From assembly GCA_963708675.1 (NCBI GenBank), contig CAVPTO010000003.1, positions 3,224,001-3,288,000 on the forward strand: a DNA stretch of 64,000 nt. The letters are read 5' to 3'. Under the pieces are notes generated by a model, which saw only the letters and a program-made list of their open reading frames with translations, had not been told where the DNA came from and searched no databases. Both the position numbers and the translations under genes were made by a program. The DNA comes from DATAXP01 sp963708675 (GTDB lineage Bacteria > Planctomycetota > Planctomycetia > Pirellulales > PNKZ01). This document shows positions 26,201 through 33,276 of this stretch, one piece after another (positions within the stretch are counted from its first letter, which is position 1; each line of letters opens with the position of its first letter).

Positions 26201-26262
26201 GACTGTTGAGAACATCCAACACACACAGCAACGGCGAAGGCCGCGAGTCGCTTGAACGGCAT
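23230..26262 (-). CDS. Lipoprotein: HtrA-like protease plus thioredoxin domain fusion
   Basis: The 1,010-residue protein starts at MPFKRLAAF (26262). Its lipobox-like CVGC ends at C17, with a Pro/Thr linker to about residue 70. The trypsin-like domain (about 75-270) has a complete triad: H114 in TNYHVIAQ, D145 in ADHDIAIL and S230 in SSGNSGGPLL. A helical stretch follows. A TlpA-type thioredoxin domain has WCPYC (W515, C516, C519) and the cis-proline in EGFPTVYII. Then comes a beta-sandwich resembling a galactose-binding-like domain (AYFRRTFDV, LELDFDDGAVVYLNGHEI) and a C-terminal TPR-like helical part ending in a Pro/Glu tail. No PDZ domain is evident. It may couple proteolysis with disulfide handling in the envelope (inference). 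Confidence 0.85.
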   Translation of the reverse strand: MPFKRLAAFAVAVCVGCSQQSPVPHQALRPTQPAAAVTEDVVATTTATAAPAKETTPPPSISPMPPAQQSVGQLVDGIADGVVYIVALDALGNERSSGSGFAVGADGLIATNYHVIAQAVNAYVQFRDGTKHDVVGVRAARADHDIAILEIKNPVSRESAIPLELSIDVPQGDELIAVGHPHGFKFTVTTGILSAIRKSDELPDEYKEGVSAHPDTVWVQTSAAISSGNSGGPLLTRDGKIIGVNTWVAKGQNLGFAVHARLVNEMHENMSSTADPLPLVGSGLIKAGEIAALVHEYQQESRVLNNELRDIKGDAAKKKYWVERMPGPKYAEKLLVHGRETPPSDRGFEALLAVCQTAHDDSEDSTAALNEALDLLQTHYLEHRRIGEAAWSISAVSRPEVFRFLRKAIAATPHRDVRAVSTYSLASAYAYATYGTRRYNPEIVNLLETVVEEFDDVRYGTWSVNDAIRDYYHGLRYLTVGRQADDIEGTDADGNEFTLADMRGKVVMLDFWVDWCPYCREMYPTENKLVDRLPEEAFALIGVNADERPTLEDLSNRKVVTWRNFHDGPKGPITKRWQVEGFPTVYIIDDKGVIRGDQVTKLDLRGRLGMILGDVMMPPPRDLVPLQASWEYLTGTVLTNGDWRAAEFDHSSWKTGKTPFGLGWGDESTTLESAPIVAYFRRTFDVADKSAVNDLMLELDFDDGAVVYLNGHEICRHYIDDNAAADEPASVACLNNGRTTDVTRLDPSLLVDGTNVLAIEVRQESADSADMRFECALSTNFAAKCVEELKKKDSPITGYALSYLFVIDPHNEAIEPAALRIIKKGDAYDQYIAMSVMHRKDPESEKWKLDTADDQAQKRKDYAKSSAAFAKWISRQPRLAGEDYKQATQSAELADAILGDDETKNTRAWLRYRRGEYKEVLDIIGRSAKVRPDSAPSEIAIRAATQFKMGNKVAAGTLAKAEKRLKESKYALDKDERALVREVRTLIGAPPAPDAPETPEVPEAPEAPAE

Positions 26263-26411
26263 AGCGAAGATCCATGCGCCGTAGCGCTTGTTTTGCCGAG
26301 AAGGCACTCCACAGATCGGCGGAGTGCATGCCACACGCCTGGAGGGTGCAGTCTAATGGCGACGTGTTGGACGGTCAAACATTCGGCATCACAACACGGC
26401 GAATGGACTGA

Positions 26412-27299
26412 CTACTGTTTGACACCCGGGTAATCGCGCCACAGCCAACGCATGGTGTCGGGAAAGATGCTGCCGGAGTGCTTGCCGTTGTGGGCGCCTT
26501 CGCCGAGGACGAACTTGTAGTCGTAGTCGACGAACTTCAACGCGGCCGCCATCTGCTGATTCGCCAAGGGCCAGTTGCCATGAGCGTTGTTGAGGTCGGT
26601 CGAGCCGTCTTGCAAGAACACGCGAATCGGTTTGCGTTCGGTTTTGCGAATGATGCCGGGATAGACGTCGCCGCCGCGAATGTTCGTGAAGCTGCCGATG
26701 TGACTGACGACTTTGCCGAACTTGTCGGGTCGCTCCCACGCGGCGGTGAAGGCGCAGATGCCGCCCGAGCTGTTGCCGCAGATGGCGCGGCCGGCGGGGT
26801 CGTCGGTGATTTTGTACTCCTTCGTGACTTCGGGAAGAATCTCTTCGAGCAAGAACCGCACGTACTGGTCGCTGAGCGTGTCGTACTCGAAGCTGCGATT
26901 CTTGCGTCCCTCGCCTTTGCCGCTCGTGGGCGGAATGACGCCAGGGTTGATGAACACGCCGATCGTCACAGGCATCTCGCCGCGATGGATCAGGTTGTCG
27001 AAGACGATCGGCACACGGAACGCGCCCTTTTCGTTGTCGTTGACCATGCCGGCGCCGTCTTGAAAGACCATCAAGCAAGCCGGTTCCGATGGCTTGTACT
27101 GCGCGGGGACATAGATCCACCAGTCGCGCTCCGTGCCTTCGAAGATTTTGCTGTGCTTCCATTCACGCTTCTCGACCTTGCCCTTCAATACACCAGGAGC
27201 GCGCTCGAGCGAGTCGGGGCCAAGCGTGTAATCGTCAGCGGCGTAGGTGAGCCCGCACAAAACGATCGAGGAGAGGAGGCAGGCGACGATGCGTGACAT
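26412..27299 (-). CDS. Secreted esterase, enterochelin esterase/esterase D family
   Basis: The 295-residue protein starts MSRIVACLL at 27299 with a signal peptide ending TYAAD. The alpha/beta-hydrolase fold shows IYVPAQYKPSEPACLMVFQD, the nucleophile elbow GNSSGG, an acid residue in FLQDGSTDLNN and the catalytic His in GEGAHNGKHSGS. Related planctomycete proteins are exported carbohydrate or siderophore-type esterases; the substrate is not evident. It follows the DUF6807 gene by 34 bp on the same strand, so the two may form an operon. The open frame upstream of 27299 is a shadow. Confidence 0.87.
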   Translation of the reverse strand: MSRIVACLLSSIVLCGLTYAADDYTLGPDSLERAPGVLKGKVEKREWKHSKIFEGTERDWWIYVPAQYKPSEPACLMVFQDGAGMVNDNEKGAFRVPIVFDNLIHRGEMPVTIGVFINPGVIPPTSGKGEGRKNRSFEYDTLSDQYVRFLLEEILPEVTKEYKITDDPAGRAICGNSSGGICAFTAAWERPDKFGKVVSHIGSFTNIRGGDVYPGIIRKTERKPIRVFLQDGSTDLNNAHGNWPLANQQMAAALKFVDYDYKFVLGEGAHNGKHSGSIFPDTMRWLWRDYPGVKQ

Positions 27300-27333
27300 C
27301 AAAGGGGTCTCCGAAGAGCGGCCGATGCGTGAA

Positions 27334-28314
27334 TCATTTTTTCTTGGGTACTGCGAGCGTAGCAGGCGGTTGGGCCTTGGAAAAGACAGCCCACTGCGCC
27401 TCGATGCGATCGGTCGGCGCGAGATCGCGATGGACGTACAAGCCGTATCGTAGCCGCAACGGCTTGTCGACCTCGACGGTTTGCGGTCCATCGAACGCCA
27501 GCGACGTGCCCATCCATCCGTTGTCGCGGACGTGGTAGACGGTCGGATGGTTCGGGTTCGCAGGATGATCGAGAATCGTTATGCCTTCGACGGCATCGTT
27601 GGTGATCGCTCCCGAATAATCGCACCAACGCGCAGGTTTCCAGAAGATGGCCTTCTCGTTGATTGCACCTTCGCTGTTGGTGATACGTCCGCCACCGTCG
27701 CGCACGCCGATGCTGTGAGCCATGCGAACGGCCAATGGCCCGAACGCCGACTTGTTGAACGTCGCAGGCGCCTTCTCGACGAAGAATTCGAGGTCGATCG
27801 TCATCAGCCACTCACCACGTGTTTTGTCGTCACTGGCGAGCGGCTCGACGGTGACGCGGCGCCGCTCGTTCATCACCGTGTTGCCGTCGGCGCCTTTCCA
27901 AACGTTGAGCGATTGCAAGCTCGCGGCGTCGTCGGCATCGACGTACTCCTCCATGCCGCGATGCACAATGCGACCTTTGCCGCCGTCGCTCCAAAAGTTC
28001 TCGCCGTTGACATCGTTGTGTGCGATCCAGACAGAGTTGTGATGGCTGTGACCCACGGGGTCGCTCGGCTGCCCGATCCGCGACAGTGAACGCCCGGAAG
28101 GTCCAATGATTGGAAACAGAAAGGGGCGATGCAGACTTGCGCCGAAGTGGTATCGCGTCAGCTCCGAGCCATCGCATTGCAACGACGCTTGGTCGTACGG
28201 CTGCGGAACGACTTGCATCCGCGGCACCGGGCGCGGCGACGCATCCTCGGCAATCGCCGAGTGCGCGCTTAGCAAGAACGCGGCGAAGCAACCGATGCGA
28301 AGTGCGGTTCGCAT
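27334..28314 (-). CDS. Secreted DUF6807 (PmoA-like annotation) protein
   Basis: The 326-residue exported protein has a signal peptide ending SAIAED. It matches the family often labelled PmoA in planctomycete genomes and now DUF6807, with HRPFLFPIIGPSG, DPVGHSHHNSVWIAHND (His cluster), NFWSDGG and RYGLYVHRDL near the C-terminus. It is not a methane monooxygenase subunit; the fold is probably a beta-sandwich and the role may be in polysaccharide breakdown (inference from genomic settings). It precedes the esterase gene. Confidence 0.82.
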   Translation of the reverse strand: MRTALRIGCFAAFLLSAHSAIAEDASPRPVPRMQVVPQPYDQASLQCDGSELTRYHFGASLHRPFLFPIIGPSGRSLSRIGQPSDPVGHSHHNSVWIAHNDVNGENFWSDGGKGRIVHRGMEEYVDADDAASLQSLNVWKGADGNTVMNERRRVTVEPLASDDKTRGEWLMTIDLEFFVEKAPATFNKSAFGPLAVRMAHSIGVRDGGGRITNSEGAINEKAIFWKPARWCDYSGAITNDAVEGITILDHPANPNHPTVYHVRDNGWMGTSLAFDGPQTVEVDKPLRLRYGLYVHRDLAPTDRIEAQWAVFSKAQPPATLAVPKKK

Positions 28315-28402
28315 GAGGACGTGAGGCGTGCGAGGTAGGACAACCAGTTATGGCTGTCTACTTGTAAGCATCGAGGAGGCGCGATGCAAGCGGCGGCCAA
28401 GA

Positions 28403-28422
28403 AGCGCGAAACCGCAAGCGGT
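28403..28422. repeat. Half site of family C palindrome
   Basis: AAGCGCGAAACCGCAAGCGG matches one arm of the palindrome at 4145-4194 exactly but lacks the partner arm. It lies between the DUF6807 gene start and the terminator at 28461. Confidence 0.75.
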
Positions 28423-28460
28423 GGTGGAGAGTCGCGCATAACGGTTCGGTGAAACGAAAC

Positions 28461-28497
28461 AAAAAAGCGAGCCGGCTCCCCCACGGAGCCGGCTCGC
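28461..28497 (-). terminator. Rho-independent terminator of the outer-membrane protein gene
   Basis: A perfect 13-bp GC-rich stem (28467-28479 with 28485-28497, arm GCGAGCCGGCTCC) with a 5-base loop is followed, on the minus strand, by six T (28466-28461). It lies 34 bp beyond the stop of the gene at 28531-29739 and matches its direction. Confidence 0.9.
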
Positions 28498-28530
28498 CGT
28501 GCGCCACAAGTAGCTCAACAAACCGAATCG

Positions 28531-29739
28531 TTAGTAGTAGACGCCGACCGACGAACGAATGCCGTACATGCCGAGCGTCGCGTCCGAGGTGCTTCCGTCG
28601 GCGGCATGCGTGCCGCTGAGAGAACCGACGCCGAAGTACGATTGTCCCACGATGCCGTTGTCGCAGATGATCAGCAGGCGCCCGTACGTGCGTCGCAGGT
28701 CGATGCCGACTTCAAGTTCCGTGACAGGCACGGTGCCCCAGCTCTTGAGGAAGATCGAGTCGGTTGACGGGGGGCCTCCGAGCGTCGAGGACTGCGAAAA
28801 CGAGCTGATGTTGTTGCCGAACATCACCGAGCCGCGTCCGATGCCGTAGAAACCGAAGCCGCGGTTGAACACCGAGCGACGTCCTTGGAACGAGAGCGTC
28901 GGTCCTGCACCGTTGAAGAAGTGGCGCGAGTTCAGCCCGCCGAGCGTTGTGCCTGCGGCGTTGAACAAAACGTCGTTGTAGGACTGATTCAAGTACATGT
29001 ATCGAAGGCCGGCCGAGCCGGTCCAGGTCCAGTCGTTAGTCGTGACTTGCTTGGTCCCTTCGATGTCATACGCGATCACTTGCAAGGCGCTGGCAACGAC
29101 CAAGCGATCGCCCGGGGCCGTGGCGCCGAAACCGAAGTTGCCGCCGGCGGTGTATGCGTCGAGGAGCTGTTGATTGGCCCCCGCAGTGCCTGAGACGGTC
29201 GAGTTTTGGTTGTACTGGAAGAGACCGAAACGAACGCCGTTGCCTGACTGATGGACATAGCCGAGCCAGATCGCCGGAACGATTTGGTAGTTGTAGCTGA
29301 AGTCGGTATTCGTGGTGGTCGATGAGGTGCCGGCCGTGTTGGACGTCGTCGTGTGGAACGCTGTCCCTCCGCTATTGCTCCATTGGGCTTTGAGTAGATA
29401 GCCGTTGAAGCCGCTGGTCCATCGGCCACGCTTTTGTTGATAGACCATCGTCGGCACGTAGGTGCCCTGGTAGGTCGGGGCCGTATCGCCACCTTGCGAG
29501 GTTAGGCCTTGCGGCGGTTGATACATCGGGTCGCCGGGGGCAACGGTTTCCGGTTGCGCGACGACATCTTCTAATGCCGCCAACCGGGCACGAAGTTGGT
29601 TGATCTCGCTCTGCATGACCGAGTTGTCGTCGGCGACGACAGCAGTGCGGGCGTTGGTGCGAGGATACGGTTGAGCGCGAACGCCTTGAGCGGTCACTGC
29701 CAACGCGAGTACCGCAACGGCCCAGAAACGGTGACGCAT
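28531..29739 (-). CDS. Putative outer-membrane beta-barrel protein (Lpg1974/BBP7-like)
   Basis: The 402-residue protein starts MRHRFWAVAVLALAV at 29739 with a purine-rich AGGGGGCGAAGAG just upstream. A signal peptide ends VRAQ. A short coiled coil (QSEINQLRARLAALEDVV) follows, then a Pro/Gln linker and a region of alternating, aromatic-flanked strands (GFNGYLLKAQWS, NYQIVPAIWLGYVHQ, ASALQVIAYDIEG, GLRYMYLNQSYND) ending GIRSSVGVYY. That terminal aromatic residue is usual for outer-membrane barrels. Planctomycetes encode many such porin-like proteins. A strong terminator follows, so it is likely a single-gene, well-expressed unit. The frame upstream of 29739 is not supported. Confidence 0.78.
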   Translation of the reverse strand: MRHRFWAVAVLALAVTAQGVRAQPYPRTNARTAVVADDNSVMQSEINQLRARLAALEDVVAQPETVAPGDPMYQPPQGLTSQGGDTAPTYQGTYVPTMVYQQKRGRWTSGFNGYLLKAQWSNSGGTAFHTTTSNTAGTSSTTTNTDFSYNYQIVPAIWLGYVHQSGNGVRFGLFQYNQNSTVSGTAGANQQLLDAYTAGGNFGFGATAPGDRLVVASALQVIAYDIEGTKQVTTNDWTWTGSAGLRYMYLNQSYNDVLFNAAGTTLGGLNSRHFFNGAGPTLSFQGRRSVFNRGFGFYGIGRGSVMFGNNISSFSQSSTLGGPPSTDSIFLKSWGTVPVTELEVGIDLRRTYGRLLIICDNGIVGQSYFGVGSLSGTHAADGSTSDATLGMYGIRSSVGVYY

Positions 29740-30094
29740 TCTCTTCGCCCCCTTGATCGCGATTGATGTAGCACTTGTTCCGTTCGTAACGCCTGCAACA
29801 CGTGTAAGGTGCTTTCGGTCTATCGCGATAACACCGCCTACGAAAAGACTTCCGGGCAGCAGGGCTTGCGCAGGTGGAAAAGTCTTCAACCCGCGTGCTA
29901 TCAGACGCCCGCGATCTTAAGATAGTGCGACCGGCGCGACCGCAATGCCGGCCCAGAGCGTAGAACCGTCACATAAGGAAAATCTTCTGCAACCGGCTCA
30001 TGTTCACAGGCAGGGCGGTCCGAAAATAGGGGAGCCATCGAAGCCGTCGTTGGGCGCGAGCCGCCCAAGCTACTCAGGAATAAGGAGTTGTTCG
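29740..30094. other. Divergent promoter region, no gene seen
   Basis: The 355 bases separate the divergent outer-membrane protein and redoxin genes and should hold both promoters. I see an inverted pair AAGACTTCC and GGAAAAGTCTT around 29846-29890, and AAGGAG 8 bases before the start at 30095. No core promoter match is convincing and no RNA gene is recognisable. Confidence 0.5.
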
Positions 30095-32035
30095 ATGCGG
30101 TTAAGCCGCTTGCAGTTTTTCGCTGCGACGCTTTCGATCGTCCTCGCCGCGCAAGCTGGCGTGGCGCGTGCTGCCACGCCGAGTGTCAGCGATGCGCTTC
30201 AGCTGTCGCCGGTGCAAAAGGACATCGAGATCGATCGTCCCACTGCCGCCGATGCTGCGAAGTGCACGATCAAAGTCGAACAAGTCTCGGGACAAACCGG
30301 CTGGGTCGTCCGCAGCGGCAGTGGCCAAATGCTGCGGCGATTCGTCGACACGAACAACGACAACGTCGTCGACCTGTGGTGCTACTACTCGAACGGCGTC
30401 GAGGTCTATCGCGACATCGACCAGAACTACAACGGCAAGGCCGACCAGTACCGCTGGATGAATACCGCCGGCACACGCTGGGCGCACGACACGAACGAAG
30501 ACGGCAAGATCGACACTTGGAAACAAATCTCGGCCGAAGAAGTGAGTTCCGAATTGGTGCGAGCCATCGGCGATCGCGATGCTGCACGCTTCGCGCGGCT
30601 CATCATCGCCGCCGACGAACTCAGCTCACTCGGCCTCGGTAGCGACCAGGCCAAGAAGCTCGGCGACTTGGCCGGCGGCGCTCCGGATCGCTTCAAGACG
30701 TTCCTCAGCTCGCAGAAGTCGCCGGGGGCGAAGTTTGCTTCCCTGGGCAACAAGTTGAAATGGGTCCACTTCGGTGGTTCGCAGCCGGGCCTGGTGCCTG
30801 CCGGAACCGGCGGCTCGACGAAGGATGTCACCGTCTACGAAAACGTCGCTGCTATGGTGCAGATCGACGACAAGCACGAGCAAATCCCGGTCGGTACGCT
30901 CGTGAAAGTCGGCGACGCCTGGCGACTGATCGATGCTCCGAGCGATGCTGGCGGTGATGCCACCGCTGCTCAGGGTTTCTTCTTCCCGAGCGAACTGGCG
31001 ATGCGACCTGAGTCGGTCAGCGGCGGCGAAGGCGGCGGCAACGCTCAGTTGCAAGAGATGATGGCACGCCTCGAAAAGCTCGACAAAGAGATTCAAACCG
31101 CTCCGCCGGCACAGCAGCCGAAGCTCAACGGACAACGTGCCGACCTTGTCGAGCAAGTTGCCGCCATGAGTGGCGGCGACGACCGCAAGCTATGGCTCAA
31201 GCAGTTGGCTGACACGATCAGTGCGGCCGCTCAAACGGGCGCCTTCCCCGACGGCATCGATCGTCTCAAGAGCCTGTACGAGAAACTATCGAAGAACCCG
31301 GATGACGCGGAGCTAGCGGCCTTCGTCGAGTTCCGCTATCTGACGGCCGACTACGGCTTCTCGATTGCCCAGCCGAATGCCAACTTCCCTGTCGTGCAGC
31401 AGAAGTGGCTCGACAGCCTGAACAAGTACGTGACCGATCATCCGACGAGCGACGACACGGCCGAGGCCATGTTGCAGCTGGCGATTGCTCAGGAATTCGC
31501 CGGCCAGGAAGAAGACGCGAAGAAGTGGTACACGAAGATCGTCGAGAACTTCGCGAGCTCGCAAGTGCCGGCAGCTGCTCAAGCAGCCAAGAAGGCCACG
31601 GGCGCCAAAGCCCGTCTCGAATCGATCGGCAAGGTCATTCAGATGACCGGCAAGAGCATCGACGGCAAGACGGTCAGCCTCGGCCAGAACCGCGGCAAGG
31701 TGATCGTCCTTCAGTACTGGGCCACCTGGAGCCAGCCGTGCGTCAACGACCTGGCCCTGCTGCGTGAGCTGTACGCCAAGTACGGCAAGGAAGGGCTAGT
31801 GATCATCGGCATCAGCCTCGACAACCGCAAGGAAGATCTCACCGAGTTCCTGAAGGCGAACAAGATTCCTTGGCCGCAACTGTACGAACCGGGCGGGTTG
31901 GACAGCTCGCTGGCCAATGCCTTGGGTGTGCTGACGCTGCCAAGCATGCTGCTGATCGACAAGCAAGGCAAGGTTGTGAACCGCAACGTCCATGCTGGCG
32001 AGCTGGACAAAGAGGTCGGCGCCTTGCTGCGATAG
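30095..32035 (+). CDS. Secreted TlpA-like redoxin with Ca-binding-like repeats
   Basis: The 646-residue exported protein starts MRLSRLQFFAATLS after AAGGAG. The signal peptide ends GVARA. Residues about 85-150 contain three acidic DxNxD-type loops: DTNNDNVVDLWCYY, DQNYNGKADQYRW and DTNEDGKIDTWKQ. These resemble EF-hand or thrombospondin type 3 calcium loops. A helical middle region with TPR-like features follows (LKSLYEKLSKNPDDAEL, AEAMLQLAIAQEFAGQEEDA). A C-terminal TlpA/AhpC-type thioredoxin fold has WATWSQPC at its active site, so the first redox Cys is Ser (S546) and only C549 remains. The cis-proline region TLPSMLLID is kept. Classical disulfide exchange is therefore doubtful. Confidence 0.85.
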   Translation: MRLSRLQFFAATLSIVLAAQAGVARAATPSVSDALQLSPVQKDIEIDRPTAADAAKCTIKVEQVSGQTGWVVRSGSGQMLRRFVDTNNDNVVDLWCYYSNGVEVYRDIDQNYNGKADQYRWMNTAGTRWAHDTNEDGKIDTWKQISAEEVSSELVRAIGDRDAARFARLIIAADELSSLGLGSDQAKKLGDLAGGAPDRFKTFLSSQKSPGAKFASLGNKLKWVHFGGSQPGLVPAGTGGSTKDVTVYENVAAMVQIDDKHEQIPVGTLVKVGDAWRLIDAPSDAGGDATAAQGFFFPSELAMRPESVSGGEGGGNAQLQEMMARLEKLDKEIQTAPPAQQPKLNGQRADLVEQVAAMSGGDDRKLWLKQLADTISAAAQTGAFPDGIDRLKSLYEKLSKNPDDAELAAFVEFRYLTADYGFSIAQPNANFPVVQQKWLDSLNKYVTDHPTSDDTAEAMLQLAIAQEFAGQEEDAKKWYTKIVENFASSQVPAAAQAAKKATGAKARLESIGKVIQMTGKSIDGKTVSLGQNRGKVIVLQYWATWSQPCVNDLALLRELYAKYGKEGLVIIGISLDNRKEDLTEFLKANKIPWPQLYEPGGLDSSLANALGVLTLPSMLLIDKQGKVVNRNVHAGELDKEVGALLR

Positions 32036-32388
32036 TCAACGATTCAAAGGCCCTTGGGGGGCGCCTTCGACCCGCGTGGCGACCAATCAAATGGTCGTCT
32101 CGCGGGTTGTTTTATTTGGTAAACGCTGCAAGCGCGCTTGTAGGGATTACAACGAGACGCTGCGATCAACGTCGCGCGATCGTGTTTAGCCGGCCCGCTT
32201 GCGGGCCGCGTTTGTGCGTTCATGTGTCGCACACACGGCGATCAAGATCGCCGGCTAAACAAACACAACGGTTGGCACGCGAATCGCTTTCACGCGGCAC
32301 TCGACGGCAAGGATGTCGTCGAACCTCCCACCTGCATGCGCGCTTTCGACGTGCATGCAACCTCCCGCCCGGAAAGCGAAGGATTCGC
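32036..32388. other. Intergenic region with inverted repeat
   Basis: The 353 bases between the redoxin gene and the small membrane protein gene hold no convincing gene. They contain the dyad element at 32184-32260 and, nearer the next gene, two GCATGC-centred pieces (CTGCATGCGCG, GTGCATGCAACC). The next gene's start at 32389 follows GGAAAGCGAAGGATTCGC. Confidence 0.5.
32184..32260. repeat. 77-bp inverted-repeat element (GTTTAGCCGGC...GCCGGCTAAAC)
   Basis: Perfect 11-bp terminal inverted repeats GTTTAGCCGGC (32184-32194) and GCCGGCTAAAC (32250-32260) enclose an internal stem CCCGCTTGCGGG. This has the look of a small palindromic interspersed element. I find no second copy in the window, though TTAGCCG occurs in family B. 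Confidence 0.7.
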
Positions 32389-32664
32389 ATGCAAGCTCTT
32401 GCCCCCGAGAGTGTCGCTTGGTGTTTGGCCGTGCTGCAAGTTCTCGGTCTCGCCAGTGCCTGGCTCGCTCGCGTCGGTGAGCGCTCCGACAGCCACCGTT
32501 GGTATCAGCGTGTGTTCTTCGGCTTTCTGCTGTTGATCAGTGTCGCAACATTGGGCGCGTTGCAGATCGGCCCCGGCGCCGGCATCGGATCAGCCGCAAC
32601 GCTAGCGGTGATGGTCCTCGCCGCGACGTGGGACTTCTCGAGTCATCGCGAGCCGGCGGTTTGA
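32389..32664 (+). CDS. Small membrane protein
   Basis: The 91-residue product starts at MQALAPES. It has three hydrophobic segments: about residues 8-25 (VAWCLAVLQVLGLASAWL), 40-56 (VFFGFLLLISVATLGAL) and 62-80 (GIGSAATLAVMVLAATWDF). It ends SSHREPAV. I do not recognise it. The AAGGA about 7 bases upstream fits a ribosome-binding site. It may belong with the envelope genes on either side. Confidence 0.6.
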   Translation: MQALAPESVAWCLAVLQVLGLASAWLARVGERSDSHRWYQRVFFGFLLLISVATLGALQIGPGAGIGSAATLAVMVLAATWDFSSHREPAV

Positions 32665-32681
32665 CGCATAATGGTTATTGG

Positions 32682-32776
32682 TTCTCAGAAAACCGCGTGA
32701 ACCGGGGCATGCGCGTAGTATCACCGCTTGCGGTGATGGATAGCATCATCGCGATTAACTTTGCTTTCTGAGGATC
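32682..32776. repeat. MITE-like element D, short inverted copy
   Basis: A 95-bp element has ends TTCTCAGAAAAC and GCTTTCTGAGGATC and contains CGCGTGAACC, ATCACCGCTTGCGGTGAT and CATCATCGCGATTAACTTTG. All these pieces occur in reverse orientation in the 139-bp copy at 61049-61187. The central family C palindrome is shorter here, as if deleted internally. Confidence 0.85.
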
Positions 32777-32786
32777 AGAGGATCAA

Positions 32787-32834
32787 TAGCCTCGACGCGC
32801 CAGTGGAGCGCTCCGCTGCGCGTCGCGGCTAACC
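32787..32834. repeat. Diverged copy of family B palindrome
   Basis: The arms TAGCCTCGACGCGCCAGTGG and CGCTGCGCGTCGCGGCTA face each other with almost no loop. Compared with 5853-5928 it has substitutions in the left arm and a deleted loop. It abuts the element at 32682-32776. Confidence 0.75.
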
Positions 32835-33276
32835 GTTCTTGCATTGCATGCATTTCGCGCGGTGTTCCACGTGCGCAAGGTGCGGGAACTTTGCGCTCGC
32901 TAGCGCGTGCCATCATCCGCGTGCTTTCGCGCCGCAAGGTTTAACACGCGCGGCCTCATTTCATGGGCGCGCTTAGTCGCAACCTCTTCTGGCGACACTT
33001 CTTTTTGCGCCAGCATCGGCCCGATTCTTGAGGCCGATGGCACGCTCAGCAAAATCAAAAAAAACCTTCCCAAACGCGCAACCCGCAACCGAAACCTTCT
33101 TACAGGCTGATTGCTGGTGCGCGGTGGTCGTGTGACAGGCTAACCCGCTCGAATCGCCAGTGCGTGAGACACGCGCTGTCGCTCGAAGCCCGTCACACGA
33201 CATGACCGCGCCCGCTGCCGACGCTTCTCGGCGCGATCGCCTGCGTGATGCGACCCATTCATGGAGGAGGGGATCA

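Larger units (their letters stand above)
32665..33276. other. Repeat-rich intergenic region before the BON-domain gene
   Basis: These 612 bases contain a short terminal-repeat element (32682-32776) and a diverged family B palindrome (32787-32834). The remaining 440 bases hold only short frames with no supported gene. The end has GGAGGAGGGG as ribosome-binding site for the gene at 33277. The promoter probably lies in the last 200 bases but is not clear. Confidence 0.5.

Noticed and set aside
27334..28314. Methane monooxygenase subunit PmoA
   Set aside because: The label is a known misnomer for this family: the protein is secreted, lacks the membrane helices of PmoA and matches DUF6807.
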